A DNA stretch of 64,000 nucleotides from the NCBI GenBank assembly GCA_002401155.1, contig NVSG01000002.1:342865-406864 (forward strand), read 5' to 3'. Below, piece by piece: positions 10,341 to 19,860 of this stretch; the stretch's first letter is position 1; each line of letters opens with the position of its first letter. Under the pieces are notes generated by a model, which was given only the letters and a program-made list of their open reading frames with translations, ran no database searches and had not been told where the DNA came from. Position numbers and translations under genes: made by a program. The DNA is from Hyphomicrobiales bacterium (lineage in GTDB: Bacteria; Pseudomonadota; Alphaproteobacteria; Rhizobiales; Rhizobiaceae).

Positions 10341-11336
10341 CTAAGGTGTTTTTGGGGATGTTTCGGGCGTGTCGCCCATTGCAATTAATGAGATTTCACC
10401 GCTCCAATAAGTTTGAAGACGGCGGGCGGCCTGCCATGAGCGGAGGCCGGAACGGCAGCACAAAACGGCGCGCTGCCCTTCATTCGGGGTAGGGCCATTG
10501 GGGCTAAAATCATCAACACTGTGTCGGTTAGCATTTGGGGAGACGGGTTGGGGAGCCTCGTTCACATCGCGCAATTCGACAAGGAAATCTTCTGTTCGGA
10601 TACTGTCGGGTGCGATGAAGCGGAGACGCATTCCTGTTGGTTCGGGAGCATTATCAAACCGGAATCCACCGAACCGATAATTACGCAAGTCCAGAGTAAC
10701 CAATTGCCCCAATGGTGCAGGCTCCAAACCCAGAACTTGAGCGATTGTCATTTGCGCCTGCATCGCGCCGATCGTACCAACAACCGGACCGAGAACACCT
10801 GCTGTTGCACAAGTAGCGGCTCGCTCCGGGAGATCAGGAAATACAGCGCGTAATGAAGGAGAGCCACCACAAAAACCACCCACATAACCGCTAAATTCCA
10901 GCGCCGAGGCGGAGATCAACGGCAGGTGTTTTTCTTCGCAAATATCCGACAGAATATAACTGACAGCAAAGCTGTCGGCACAATCAAGAACGATATCAGC
11001 ATCAGCCAAAAGTGTTTCGGCATTAGCCGGGGTGAGAGCATGCGGCACACTTTTTAAAACACAATCGCTGTTCAACCTTCGCAAAGTCTCGACGGCGATA
11101 TCCGCTTTCAGGGCACCCGTTTGATCTTCCTTGTAAAGCGTCTGGCGATGAAGGTTGGTGAGGGAAATAATATCGCCATCAACAATAGTAATTCGCCCCA
11201 GACCCGCTGCAACAAGATATTGCAGGGCAGGGCATCCCAACCCACCAGCACCCACAACGACAGCGTGTGAAGATTGCAACCGAGCCTGACCAACTGCTCC
11301 AATTTCCGGCAATATTTCCTGACGGGCGTAGCGCAT
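10341..11336 (-). CDS. thiF: ThiF/MoeB-type adenylyltransferase with C-terminal rhodanese-like segment
   Basis: A 331-residue E1-like protein that would adenylate the ThiS C-terminus. The nucleotide loop VVVGAGGLGCPALQYL and the crossover-region cysteine context (VLDCADSF) are present. After about residue 250 there is a short rhodanese-like end with a likely sulfur-carrying Cys in VLCCRSGLRS. ATG 11336 is chosen because TAATG couples it to the thiE stop and GAGG precedes it, and because the family begins with an RYxRxxxLPEIG segment; an ATG at 11366 lacks a ribosome site. Confidence 0.88.
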   Translation of the reverse strand: MRYARQEILPEIGAVGQARLQSSHAVVVGAGGLGCPALQYLVAAGLGRITIVDGDIISLTNLHRQTLYKEDQTGALKADIAVETLRRLNSDCVLKSVPHALTPANAETLLADADIVLDCADSFAVSYILSDICEEKHLPLISASALEFSGYVGGFCGGSPSLRAVFPDLPERAATCATAGVLGPVVGTIGAMQAQMTIAQVLGLEPAPLGQLVTLDLRNYRFGGFRFDNAPEPTGMRLRFIAPDSIRTEDFLVELRDVNEAPQPVSPNANRHSVDDFSPNGPTPNEGQRAVLCCRSGLRSWQAARRLQTYWSGEISLIAMGDTPETSPKTP

Positions 11337-11941
11337 TATGAGGGCATCCTCGTTGCTTGCAGCCATTCAGCCACGCGCGCCTCGGGGGTGTCGTTTAGCG
11401 TGATATCTGTGACGGCGGAAACGATATCGGCCCCGGCCTGAAACGCGCCGTCGGCCCGTTCGATATTCATGCCGCCGATTGCGACCAGCGGAATATTGCC
11501 AATCAGACCTTTCCACTCGGTCAGTTTTTCCAGACCTTGTTGATGCCACTTCATCTTTTTCAAGATGGTCGGATAGATTGGTCCAAGAGCGATATAGTCG
11601 GGTGCGAATGTCAGCGCGCGATCCAGCTCATCATGGTCATGGGTGCTGATTCCTATTTGCAGGCCCGCACGACGGATGGCGGGGATATCTGCCTCATCCA
11701 AATCCTCCTGCCCCAGATGGATAAACGTGCATTTTTCCTCAATGGCGATTTGCCAATAATCATTCACAACCAATACGCAATCTGCTGCTTTGCAGAGGTC
11801 ACGGGCGAGCCGAATTTCCGCTCGCAATTCATCGGGCGCTTTGTCCTTGATGCGCAACTGAACCAGTTTGATGCCATGGGGCAAAAGGCGTTTCAGCCAG
11901 TCCGTGCCATCCAGAATGATATAGAAACGATCAAGGGTCAT
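11336..11941 (-). CDS. thiE: Thiamin phosphate synthase ThiE
   Basis: A 201-residue TIM-barrel enzyme joining HMP-PP and thiazole phosphate. Landmarks are QLRIKDK near residue 30, VNDYWQIA, the DIxAIRRAGL helix, the phosphate loop ALGPIYPT and [10 protein letters not shown]. It starts within the stop of thiG (ATGA) and its stop overlaps the thiF start (TAATG). Slightly short compared with the 210-220 residue norm, but complete. Confidence 0.92.
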   Translation of the reverse strand: MTLDRFYIILDGTDWLKRLLPHGIKLVQLRIKDKAPDELRAEIRLARDLCKAADCVLVVNDYWQIAIEEKCTFIHLGQEDLDEADIPAIRRAGLQIGISTHDHDELDRALTFAPDYIALGPIYPTILKKMKWHQQGLEKLTEWKGLIGNIPLVAIGGMNIERADGAFQAGADIVSAVTDITLNDTPEARVAEWLQATRMPS

Positions 11942-12711
11942 GACAGGAATGCCTTTCCAATAACGGGTGTTGAGGGGGCTGCCATATCGCGAGGTTCCAT
12001 TGGATCAGCAGTCGCTGCCAATTGCCCTGCGTTTACTGCAAGAGAGAAAGCTTCAGCCATGGCGGCGGGGTCTCCAGCTTTGGCAACGGCGGTATTAAGC
12101 AGCACCGCGTCGAAACCCAATTCCATCACCTGCGCTGCCTGCGAAGGAAGGCCGAGACCGGCATCAACCACCAAGGGAGTGTCGGGAAAATGCGCACGCA
12201 TGGCACGTAGGCCAAAGACATTGTTCAATCCCTGACCGGAACCGATGGGCGAACCCCACGGCATCAGCACTTCGCATCCAGCCCTGAGCAATCGCTCGGC
12301 GACCACCAGATCATCGGTGGTGTAAGGGAATACCTGAAAGCCATCTTCGGAAAGAATACGGGCAGCTTCCACCAGTGCAAATGTATCTGGATGGAGCGTG
12401 TCTTCTTCACCAATTACTTCGAGCTTTATCCACGCCGTGCCAAAGACTTCGCGTGCCATTTGCGCCGTGGTAACTGCTTCTTTTACCGTGTGGCAACCGG
12501 CAGTATTGGGCAGCACATGAACGCCCAATTTGCGGATTAATGCCCAAAAATCTTGTCCCTCTTTATCGGCCCCGCTTTCACGGCGCAGGGATACGGTGGC
12601 AACGCCTGCGCCGCTGCGTTTGAACGCATCAGCAAGGATGGCGGGCGAGGGGTATTGGGCAGTTCCCAGCATCAGAGCGTTGGATAATTTGGTTCCGTAA
12701 AATTCGCGCAC
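11938..12711 (-). CDS. thiG: Thiazole synthase ThiG
   Basis: A 257-residue TIM barrel that builds the thiazole ring from DXP, dehydroglycine and ThiS thiocarboxylate. The Schiff-base lysine region is [12 protein letters not shown]; the C-terminal phosphate loop reads [19 protein letters not shown]. The frame is open upstream to 12837, but a GTG at 12711 preceded at eight bases by AGGAGG (inside the end of thiS) gives the normal ThiG length and starts with the family-like [17 protein letters not shown]. Confidence 0.93.
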   Translation of the reverse strand: MREFYGTKLSNALMLGTAQYPSPAILADAFKRSGAGVATVSLRRESGADKEGQDFWALIRKLGVHVLPNTAGCHTVKEAVTTAQMAREVFGTAWIKLEVIGEEDTLHPDTFALVEAARILSEDGFQVFPYTTDDLVVAERLLRAGCEVLMPWGSPIGSGQGLNNVFGLRAMRAHFPDTPLVVDAGLGLPSQAAQVMELGFDAVLLNTAVAKAGDPAAMAEAFSLAVNAGQLAATADPMEPRDMAAPSTPVIGKAFLS

Positions 12712-12715
12712 CGGC

Positions 12716-12913
12716 TTAGCCTCCTTGCATTGGGGCAAGAACTTCAATTTGGTCGCCCTCTTTAAGAGAATAAGTTTCGCGCTGACCTTGCGGCACAAAA
12801 GTGCTGTTGACCGCTGTCGCAATGGTGGTGTTGGCAAACCCGTTTTGTTCCAGCAGCATTGTCAAAGTCTCTGCTGAGGTGGTGGTCGGTTCGCCATTAA
12901 TTAAAATGTTCAT
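12716..12913 (-). CDS. thiS: ThiS sulfur-carrier protein
   Basis: A 65-residue ubiquitin-like protein ending in Gly-Gly (APMQGG), the tail that ThiF adenylates and that carries sulfur to ThiG. It overlaps the 3' end of thiO by 17 bp, and its last codons hold the AGGAGG ribosome site of thiG. Confidence 0.95.
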   Translation of the reverse strand: MNILINGEPTTTSAETLTMLLEQNGFANTTIATAVNSTFVPQGQRETYSLKEGDQIEVLAPMQGG

Positions 12914-13892
12914 GCATCATCTCCGGTGTCGAATTATCAAAAATCAGTTCCGCAACCATCCGCGCCATCGCAGGTGCCAGAAGAAAACCGTGGCGGTATA
13001 ATCCATTCACATGGATCAAATTTCCGTCACGCTGGATGCGGGGTAAATTATCGGGAAAAGTGGGGCGGCTATCGACGCCGATCTCTAATATTTCCGCTTC
13101 GCCGAAAGCCGGGTTCAGCGCGTAGGCCGCGCTGAGTAATTCAAGTAAGGAGCGCGCCGATATACGTGAGCGCGTGCTGCTTTCCAGCATGGTCGCGCCC
13201 AGCATGAATACGCCATCGCCGCGCGGCACTACGTAGAGCGGGATGCGCGGATGCAACAAGCGCACGGGGCGGGATAATTCAATGTCGGGGGAAGAGAGAA
13301 TAACCATCTCGCCTTTAACCCCGCGCAGATCGGGCAGAGCATCTTTAGCGGCAAAGCCTCGGCAATCGACTGTCAATCCGTCGACAGCAATTACCCTCGG
13401 GTCAACTTCCTCATGGATGAAGTCGACGCCATCGAGAATTAATTTTTCTCGCAACGAAGCCAAAGCTGCACGAGGTGACAAGTGAGCCTCGTTTTCGAAA
13501 TATAATCCTTTGGTAAAACGGTCCCCCAGATCGGGTTCCAACCTTGCGATTTCATCTGGCCCAACGTCGATAGAGTTTTCTGTGCGGCGTTTAAAACGGC
13601 GCAAATCAGCATGGTCACGCTCAAGCGATACCACAAGTGTTCCATTACGGTGCACCTCTCCAGTGTGCTTGTCCCACCACTCTGCGGATTCCTTTCCAAG
13701 GCGAAAGACGGGTTCCTCCGCACTTTCGCTTTCGCAATAAGGAGCCAGCATACCTCCAGCCCACCACGAGCAGGCGTGGGAACCGATGCCCTCCCCGCGC
13801 TCGAACAATCGTAGCTTTACACCTCGGTCTAATAGAGCGCGCGCAACACAAAGCCCTGCTACGCCGCTGCCTATGATTGAGACATTTTCCAT
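12897..13892 (-). CDS. thiO: Glycine oxidase ThiO
   Basis: A 331-residue FAD-dependent amine oxidase of the DAO family. The N-terminal dinucleotide motif is IIGSGVAGLCVARAL, and the C-terminal NGLYRHGFLLAPAMA segment is typical of ThiO. It oxidises glycine to the imine used by ThiG, the route of aerobic bacteria in place of ThiH. It follows thiD with one base between them. Confidence 0.93.
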   Translation of the reverse strand: MENVSIIGSGVAGLCVARALLDRGVKLRLFERGEGIGSHACSWWAGGMLAPYCESESAEEPVFRLGKESAEWWDKHTGEVHRNGTLVVSLERDHADLRRFKRRTENSIDVGPDEIARLEPDLGDRFTKGLYFENEAHLSPRAALASLREKLILDGVDFIHEEVDPRVIAVDGLTVDCRGFAAKDALPDLRGVKGEMVILSSPDIELSRPVRLLHPRIPLYVVPRGDGVFMLGATMLESSTRSRISARSLLELLSAAYALNPAFGEAEILEIGVDSRPTFPDNLPRIQRDGNLIHVNGLYRHGFLLAPAMARMVAELIFDNSTPEMMHEHFN

Positions 13893-13893
13893 T

Positions 13894-14721
13894 CTAGTTC
13901 GCCCAAAGATTGTGGAAATGATGGACAGGGCCGTGACCTGAACCGATGCTCAACTGGTCCGCGTTAATAATGGCATTCTGTAAATAGGCGTGCGCATTTC
14001 TAACAGAGAGTTCCATGGACTTGCCTTTGGCAAGCTCCGCTGCAATTGCTGCGGAATAAGTGCAGCCGGTGCCATGGGTGTTTTTTGTATTTTGGCGCGG
14101 GGCATCCAATTGCACGAATTCCTGACCACGGCAGAACAAAATATCGGTGCAGGTCAATCCTGTTCCGTGGCCACCTTTTAGTAGGACAGCCTTTGGACCA
14201 AGCATCAACAGCGCGCCTGCCTGCTGCTTCATTTCATGGATTGAACCAGCCTCTTCCACACCAAGTAGCCGGGCAGCTTCAGGGAGGTTTGGAGTAAGCA
14301 GATCAACCTTCGGCAAGAGAAGGGATTTTAATGCGGAGACCGCCTCGTCCTGAAGCAATGCGTCGCCGGATTTCGCAATCATCACCGGATCAAGAACGAC
14401 TGGAATTTTACTGTTTTCAAGAGCTTTGACCACAGCGGCAATGATGTCATGGGAGAACAACATTCCGATCTTGATCGCATCCACATCTAGATCATCCAGC
14501 ACTGTTTTGATTTGAGCAGCAACAATATCAGAGGGAATTTCATGAACGGCGGCAACCGTGAGCGTGTTTTGTGCCGTGACTGCGGTGACAACACTGGCAC
14601 CGTAAACGCCATTCGCCGAGAATGTTTTCAAATCGGCTTGCAATCCGGCCCCGCCGCCACTGTCGGAACCCGCAATGGTTAGCGCGATGGGTATTCTTAA
14701 AAGAGAAGGTTTCTCTCGCAT
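13894..14721 (-). CDS. thiD: Hydroxymethylpyrimidine/phosphomethylpyrimidine kinase ThiD
   Basis: A 275-residue ribokinase-fold enzyme phosphorylating HMP to HMP-P and HMP-PP. It opens with [21 protein letters not shown] and carries the anion-hole sequence [14 protein letters not shown] near the end. The ATG at 14721, with GAGGAC upstream, is used instead of the frame opening at 14766 because that extension runs toward the riboswitch. It is the first gene of the thiamin operon. Confidence 0.93.
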   Translation of the reverse strand: MREKPSLLRIPIALTIAGSDSGGGAGLQADLKTFSANGVYGASVVTAVTAQNTLTVAAVHEIPSDIVAAQIKTVLDDLDVDAIKIGMLFSHDIIAAVVKALENSKIPVVLDPVMIAKSGDALLQDEAVSALKSLLLPKVDLLTPNLPEAARLLGVEEAGSIHEMKQQAGALLMLGPKAVLLKGGHGTGLTCTDILFCRGQEFVQLDAPRQNTKNTHGTGCTYSAAIAAELAKGKSMELSVRNAHAYLQNAIINADQLSIGSGHGPVHHFHNLWAN

Positions 14722-14784
14722 TATTGTCCTCAAAAAATTAGCGGACAAAAGGCGAGAAAAGAGCAAAGAGCAATAGTGCTCATA

Positions 14785-14870
14785 CGACCCGTTCCCTACG
14801 CCGGTATTGTCCGGATCAGGTTCGACGGGTCAGCATTAAATGCTTCTCAGCCCAAAAAGGGCCCCCCGAC
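14785..14870 (-). promoter_or_regulatory. TPP riboswitch (THI box)
   Basis: Read on the minus strand, the conserved blocks are CTGAGA (14850-14845), GAACCTGATC (14823-14814) and GCGTAGGGAA (14801-14792), in the right order and spacing for the two sensor arms. It lies 64 bp before the thiD start, so thiamin pyrophosphate should shut down the whole ten-gene operon. A short GAGCA/TGCTC hairpin follows in the leader; no clear T-tract terminator is seen, so control may be at translation initiation. Confidence 0.96.
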
Positions 14871-14880
14871 GGATGCGTAA

Positions 14881-14909
14881 TTGGTAAGGAATGAAAATAA
14901 ATGTGTCAA
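14881..14909 (-). promoter_or_regulatory. Candidate promoter of the thiamin operon
   Basis: On the minus strand TTGACA (14909-14904), a 17-bp spacer and TACCAA (14886-14881) lie directly upstream of the riboswitch, which would place transcription start close to its first base. Confidence 0.55.
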
Positions 14910-15050
14910 TATCAAGTTTGTTATAACTGGCAGATTTTGTATGTAACTCCGAAAATTGAGCTTGAGGGTTTTGATAAAGGTAAATTGAATACATGCATGC
15001 ATAAGCATTCGGCGACTAGCAGTTTCGTGAAGGATTTCAACTCTTACGTA

Positions 15051-15071
15051 GGGTTAACTTTATGTTAACCC
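15051..15071 (+). promoter_or_regulatory. CtrA-type box / perfect inverted repeat before chemoreceptor gene
   Basis: GGGTTAAC-TTTAT-GTTAACCC is a perfect 8-bp inverted repeat. It contains TTAA-N7-TTAAC on both strands, the full consensus of the alphaproteobacterial cell-cycle regulator CtrA. A TATACA element follows at 15080. The remaining sequence between the riboswitch promoter and the chemoreceptor gene shows nothing else clear. Confidence 0.6.
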
Positions 15072-15166
15072 ACTGAATTTATACACCTTTTCATCTACTA
15101 CTCGTGGGGGCGATGATGACCCGAATTCCGTAATGATTGCGGCACACTGCCAAGGATTATTATGTG

Positions 15167-17467
15167 ATGTTCTCAAATATGCGAATTCCGTACAGAATTG
15201 CGCTTGCCCTAGCCGCACCATTGATTGGTGTTTTTGTGCTTGCAGCAGAATCTGTTTATAAAGATTATGAAATTTACCATCAGATGGAGTTTGTTTCGAC
15301 AATCGCCGAAACTGTTGCCGAATTAGGCGAACTTTCTCACAGATTGCAGGTTGAACGTGGAACAACAGCCGGCTTTCTTGGGTCATCAAAAACACAAATT
15401 CCGGAGAGCCTGATTGCAGCTCGTAAAGAAACAGATCGCGAGTTTACCCGTTTCCATGAATTAGTGGAAAAATTGAAACATGGGACTCATCAAGAGATGA
15501 CCCAGGGCCTTGCTCATATCGAAGATGATTTGGCCAATTTAACCGAATTCCGCGGTAAGGTCGATGCAAAAAGCATCGTTGGCAAAGACAATATGGATTA
15601 CTATTCCAAAATTGTTGGTGACATTATCGAATTGGGTTTTCACGCTTCCGGTTATTCAACCAACAGTGAAATTTCTCTCTCAATCGTTGCCTTGCTCAAT
15701 CTGTCAGAAATAAAAGAATATGCAGGCCAGGAGCGCGGTCTTATTGCTGGCGCTCTTAACAGAGGTAGGATGGGGAATGCCCAATTCTTGGCTTTTAACA
15801 AGCATATTGCTCGCCAGGAACTGGCTCATATTGGCTTCATTGCCAATGAACCTGATAGGCATCGTGATGCCTATGAAGCAATGTTGAAAAAAGTCGGCGA
15901 GGAAGACGTCGAACATCTCCGCAATAAGATTGTTGCAGCAGGCACATCTGTCTCCAGCTATGGTATCACTCCTAAAGAATGGTTCGAGACCACAACAAAA
16001 CGTATAAATGCACTTCGCGACATTGAAAAACTAGCGACTGCTAATATTCATGATGAAGTGATCAGCCTATCCGATCATGCCTATCAGTCAATGATCATCG
16101 ATACCATTATTAATGGCGCAATTGCGATCTTTGCTATGGGCTTCGGATACTATATGGCTCAGACGATCAGTCGCCCGATCGTTCGTCTTTCAGACACAAT
16201 GGATGCCCTGTCCAAGGATGATTTCGATGTGAAAGTTGACTTCGTAAAGCGCGGTGATGAAATTGGAGACATGGCTCGTACGGTCGAGATATTCAAAGAA
16301 AATGGACTAAAGGTCCAGTCCATGAATGAGGACAAGAAAATGCAGGAAGCTGCCAGTGCCAAGATGATGGAAGATCTCGGCATTAGTTTCGGCCAGGTGG
16401 TTGATGCGGCAATCGCCGGTGATTTCACCGGGCGTGTTGCTACGGATTTCGCCGATGAGGAGCTTAATGAACTTGCATCCTCAGTTAACAATCTTGTTGC
16501 AACCGTTGATGATGGTTTGACTAAAACAGGTAAGGTGCTTGCAGCGCTAGCTGACTCAGATCTCACCCAGCGTGTCGAAGGTGACTTCTCAGGCTCCTTT
16601 GCCAAGCTAAGGGATGACACCAATAGTCTGGCAGATAAATTCTCCGAGATCATTGGTAATTTGCGCAGTACATCTTCCTCGGTGAAATCTGCATCGGGCG
16701 AAATTCGCAACTCTTCTGAAAACCTTTCCAAGCGTACAGAAACACAAGCTGCCTCCGTTGAAGAAACAGCTGCTGCCGTGGAAGAAATCACTGCAACGGT
16801 TAAAACTTCTACTGAAAGAGCCGAGGAAGCTGGCAATGTTGTTGTCAGAACCAAGGCGAATGCTGAACGTTCCGGCGAGGTGGTTGGTGAAGCTGTGGAA
16901 GCCATGCAGCGGATTGAAAAATCTTCTGACGAGATCGCCAACATCATTGGTGTGATCGACGAGATTTCATTCCAGACCAATCTTTTAGCTCTTAATGCTG
17001 GCGTTGAAGCTGCACGAGCCGGTGATGCGGGCAGAGGCTTCGCGGTTGTTGCGCAGGAAGTGCGTGAACTGGCTCAGCGTTCAGCGGAAGCTGCAAAAGA
17101 GATCAAGACCTTGATCAATGCCTCAGGTGAGGAAGTCAAAAATGGTGTAAAATTGGTCAATGAAACCGGGGCAGCTCTTAAAACAATTGTCTCAGAGGTT
17201 CAGGAAATCAACGAACATGTTTCCGCAATTATTGATGCCGCGAGAGAGCAATCTACCGGGCTTCAGGAGATCAATCAGTCGGTCAATACGATTGATGAAG
17301 GCACCCAGCAAAATGCTGCTATGGCTGAAGAATCAACCGCAGCCAGCTATACTCTTGCCGAGGACGTGACGAAGATTGACGACATGCTAAATCAGTTCAA
17401 AGTTGATGGTTTTTCACAAGTCATCCGTGACGAAGATAACGAGCCTGCCGTTCGTATCGCTTCATAG
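15167..17467 (+). CDS. Methyl-accepting chemotaxis protein with NIT sensor domain
   Basis: A 766-residue chemoreceptor: membrane segment at about 10-28, periplasmic NIT (nitrate/nitrite sensing) domain marked by [15 protein letters not shown] (61-75), second membrane segment near 308-330, HAMP and a further linker, then a cytoplasmic signalling domain whose hairpin tip is [18 protein letters not shown] (about 597). AAGGA (15151-15155) favours ATG 15167 or GTG 15164 over the distal TTG 15137. NIT-domain receptors respond to nitrate or nitrite in studied cases; the ligand here is inferred. No che genes are adjacent, so it is an orphan receptor gene with its own terminator. Confidence 0.92.
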   Translation: MFSNMRIPYRIALALAAPLIGVFVLAAESVYKDYEIYHQMEFVSTIAETVAELGELSHRLQVERGTTAGFLGSSKTQIPESLIAARKETDREFTRFHELVEKLKHGTHQEMTQGLAHIEDDLANLTEFRGKVDAKSIVGKDNMDYYSKIVGDIIELGFHASGYSTNSEISLSIVALLNLSEIKEYAGQERGLIAGALNRGRMGNAQFLAFNKHIARQELAHIGFIANEPDRHRDAYEAMLKKVGEEDVEHLRNKIVAAGTSVSSYGITPKEWFETTTKRINALRDIEKLATANIHDEVISLSDHAYQSMIIDTIINGAIAIFAMGFGYYMAQTISRPIVRLSDTMDALSKDDFDVKVDFVKRGDEIGDMARTVEIFKENGLKVQSMNEDKKMQEAASAKMMEDLGISFGQVVDAAIAGDFTGRVATDFADEELNELASSVNNLVATVDDGLTKTGKVLAALADSDLTQRVEGDFSGSFAKLRDDTNSLADKFSEIIGNLRSTSSSVKSASGEIRNSSENLSKRTETQAASVEETAAAVEEITATVKTSTERAEEAGNVVVRTKANAERSGEVVGEAVEAMQRIEKSSDEIANIIGVIDEISFQTNLLALNAGVEAARAGDAGRGFAVVAQEVRELAQRSAEAAKEIKTLINASGEEVKNGVKLVNETGAALKTIVSEVQEINEHVSAIIDAAREQSTGLQEINQSVNTIDEGTQQNAAMAEESTAASYTLAEDVTKIDDMLNQFKVDGFSQVIRDEDNEPAVRIAS

Positions 17468-17512
17468 CAAAGACGTTATCGGCTGTGAAAAGCCGGTGCA
17501 TTAGGAAAATAT

Positions 17513-17547
17513 AAAACCGCCTCCATGAAAATGGGGGCGGTTTTTTT
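17513..17547. terminator. Bidirectional terminator between chemoreceptor gene and mtlK
   Basis: ACCGCCTCCAT (17516-17526), GAAA loop, ATGGGGGCGGT (17531-17541), 11 pairs with one G-T, followed by seven Ts. AAAA before the stem lets it also serve the minus-strand mtlK transcript. Confidence 0.92.
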
Positions 17548-17580
17548 ATGATCACTAATTTCGACCAGCGATGAAAAATT

Positions 17581-19086
17581 CTAACTGGCTCGATGCTGCT
17601 CCATTGTGGAATAAACATTCTCGGTGGTGTAAGCCATAAGAGTGTTCCTGCATCCATCTTTCCAAAGGGATTTGAGAGCAGTTTCATACTCGTTTCTAAA
17701 AATTGCATCTTCAGCGAGGTGACCAAAAATATTTGTCATTTCAAGAAACGCACACGGATTTTTCTGGGCCCGTAACGCGTGATCCTTCAACCGTTCTGCG
17801 TTCTCGTCCGGTATCTCAATTGAGTTACCGGCATCATCGGTCCCCGCACAAAAACGACACCACAAAGCCACTTCCAAAGCCAGCCCCTTGATTGGCAGGC
17901 CCGCTTCCAATCGGTCGATAATGGATGGAAAGATAAATTTGGGTTGTCGGTTGGAGCCATCGAGGCATAGCCTCGAAATCGTATCGCCCACCGCAGCGTT
18001 CGAAAAACGCTCTTGAATACTTTCCAGATAGGTTTGGAAATTTACGCCGGGCACTGGCGGCACAATTGGAATAATTTCGTCGATCTCAAGGGTTTGCAAA
18101 AAGCCGTAGATATCAGCATCTGCCATGGCATCATGGACATAACGAATGCCCAACAAAGCAGCGGGGTAAGCAATTGCAGCATGGCCACCATTGAGAATGC
18201 GCAGTTTCATCAGCTCGTAAGGAGCAACATCATGGACAAATTCCACGCCTACTTTTTCCAGTGCTGGGCGACCAGTGGGGAAATTATCTTCAAGAACCCA
18301 TTGACGAAACGGTTCGCAAACAACAGGGGAAGCGTCAATAATACCAAATTTCTCCGCAACAAGCGTACGCTCTCTATCGCCTGTTGCCGGTGTAATGCAG
18401 TCGACCATGCCATTAGGAAAAGCCACTTCACTTTTAATCCATTTGGCGATTTTAGGTGAAATTTCCTTTGCAAGACCAAGCATGGCCTGCTGCGCCACAT
18501 GGCCGTTTCCCGGTAAGTTATCGCAGGACATAATCGTAAAAGCCGGAATTCCCGCAGCCTTGCGTTTCATCAATCCGGCAATCAAAATTCCAAAGACTGA
18601 TTTTGGTGTGTCAGGATGTTCAATGTCGTAAAGAATTTCAGGATGATTTTTATTAAACCCGCCATCGACCGCGTCCACATAATATCCACCTTCGGTGATC
18701 GTCAGCGACACAATACGAATTTCAGATTGTGCAAGAGCCTCGATCAAGGCCGTTGAATCCACATCGATAAAATCAATCATCGAGCCACAGATCTTTGCCG
18801 TCAGGCCATTTGGATCAAGTTCGACAATCGTGGTCAACCAATCCTGATCGACAAGTTTTTCGCGCATGGTTGCATCGTAACTTTTAACGCCGGCGCCAAT
18901 GATTGCCCAATCATGATCCGTACCCTGATTAAACAATTGATCCAGATAGATACCCTGATGGGCACGATGAAAATTACCAACGCCAATATGTAATATTCCA
19001 GCACTCAGCGCAGCCCTGTTATAGGAGGGGACCGCGACTGAGGCAGGAGGATTGCTCAGTAAATTTAGGTTTAGTTTCTGCTGCAT
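17581..19086 (-). CDS. mtlK: Mannitol 2-dehydrogenase (polyol-specific long-chain dehydrogenase)
   Basis: A 501-residue enzyme of the mannitol dehydrogenase/fructuronate reductase family. The N-terminal NAD loop with GVGNFHRAHQ near residue 40 and the catalytic-lysine region MKLRILNGGHAAIAYPA are present. It overlaps or abuts smoS and closes an smoEFGK-smoS operon, the gene order of the Rhodobacter/Rhizobium sorbitol-mannitol system, so mannitol or arabitol oxidation to the ketose is more likely than uronate reduction. Confidence 0.9.
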   Translation of the reverse strand: MQQKLNLNLLSNPPASVAVPSYNRAALSAGILHIGVGNFHRAHQGIYLDQLFNQGTDHDWAIIGAGVKSYDATMREKLVDQDWLTTIVELDPNGLTAKICGSMIDFIDVDSTALIEALAQSEIRIVSLTITEGGYYVDAVDGGFNKNHPEILYDIEHPDTPKSVFGILIAGLMKRKAAGIPAFTIMSCDNLPGNGHVAQQAMLGLAKEISPKIAKWIKSEVAFPNGMVDCITPATGDRERTLVAEKFGIIDASPVVCEPFRQWVLEDNFPTGRPALEKVGVEFVHDVAPYELMKLRILNGGHAAIAYPAALLGIRYVHDAMADADIYGFLQTLEIDEIIPIVPPVPGVNFQTYLESIQERFSNAAVGDTISRLCLDGSNRQPKFIFPSIIDRLEAGLPIKGLALEVALWCRFCAGTDDAGNSIEIPDENAERLKDHALRAQKNPCAFLEMTNIFGHLAEDAIFRNEYETALKSLWKDGCRNTLMAYTTENVYSTMEQHRAS

Positions 19087-19859
19087 TAACTCATCCAGTT
19101 TCCGCCATCGACGTTAAACGTCTGGGCGACCACGTAATCACTCTCGGAACCGGCCAGAAAAATGGCCATGCCCGTTAAATCTTCAGGTTCGGCCATCCGG
19201 CCAAGGGGGACAGCTTTCGCTACAAGGTCCCGTTTTTGGCCAATCGGCAGGCATTCATATTTGGCAAACAATGCATCAACACCATCCCAGTGTTCGCCAT
19301 TGACCACACCCGGCGCGATCGCGTTGACATTGATGCCGTATTTAATGAGGTCCAGTCCCGCCGATTGCGTAAAGCTGATAACCGCCGCCTTCGTTGCGCA
19401 ATAGACTGAAACAAGAGCTTCTCCGCGCCTGCCGGCCTGACTTGCCATATTGATAATTTTGCCGTTATTGCCGCTGTCAATCATGCTTCTCGCCACCGTC
19501 TGCATCATGAAAAACATGCCTTGGGTATTGAGCAAAAACAAACGTTCAAAATCATCGCGGGAAACTTCAACGATGGGTGCCATGTCAAATATGGCCGCAT
19601 TATTCACCAAAATATCGATACTTCCCAAAGTCTCATTTACGCAATGCACAGTGTCATCAATCGATGTTTGATCCGTTACATCCAGATGCACCGCCAATGC
19701 ATTTTCGCCAATTTCTGATGCCGTCCGCTCCGCCTTTTGCATATCGATATCAGCAATTGCTACCTTGGCCCCCTCGTTCACATAAGCTTGCGCAAAGGCT
19801 TTGCCGATGCCTCGCGCAGCCCCCGTAATAATGGCGACCTTTCCATCAAGTCTTTTCAT
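19086..19859 (-). CDS. smoS: Sorbitol dehydrogenase, SDR family
   Basis: A 257-residue short-chain dehydrogenase. Cofactor loop TGAARGIGKAF (12-22), NNAA at 86-89, Ser140, Tyr153 and Lys157 (YCATK) form the catalytic set; acidic Asp37/Asp39 after strand 2 points to NAD. It is one base downstream of the smoK-type ATPase gene and one base overlaps mtlK. Family relatives in this setting oxidise D-glucitol to fructose and galactitol to tagatose. Confidence 0.9.
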   Translation of the reverse strand: MKRLDGKVAIITGAARGIGKAFAQAYVNEGAKVAIADIDMQKAERTASEIGENALAVHLDVTDQTSIDDTVHCVNETLGSIDILVNNAAIFDMAPIVEVSRDDFERLFLLNTQGMFFMMQTVARSMIDSGNNGKIINMASQAGRRGEALVSVYCATKAAVISFTQSAGLDLIKYGINVNAIAPGVVNGEHWDGVDALFAKYECLPIGQKRDLVAKAVPLGRMAEPEDLTGMAIFLAGSESDYVVAQTFNVDGGNWMS

Positions 19860-19860
19860 T

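Noticed and set aside
11537..12235. 232-codon plus-strand frame across thiE and thiG
   Set aside because: Runs antisense over two clear thiamin genes and shows no domain text.
14993..15002. ATGCATGCAT palindrome
   Set aside because: Simple alternating sequence, no link to any gene start or promoter.
16159..16980. 273-codon minus-strand frame inside the chemoreceptor gene
   Set aside because: It is antisense to the well-supported signalling domain, is serine-rich in the manner of a shadow frame and has no ribosome site.
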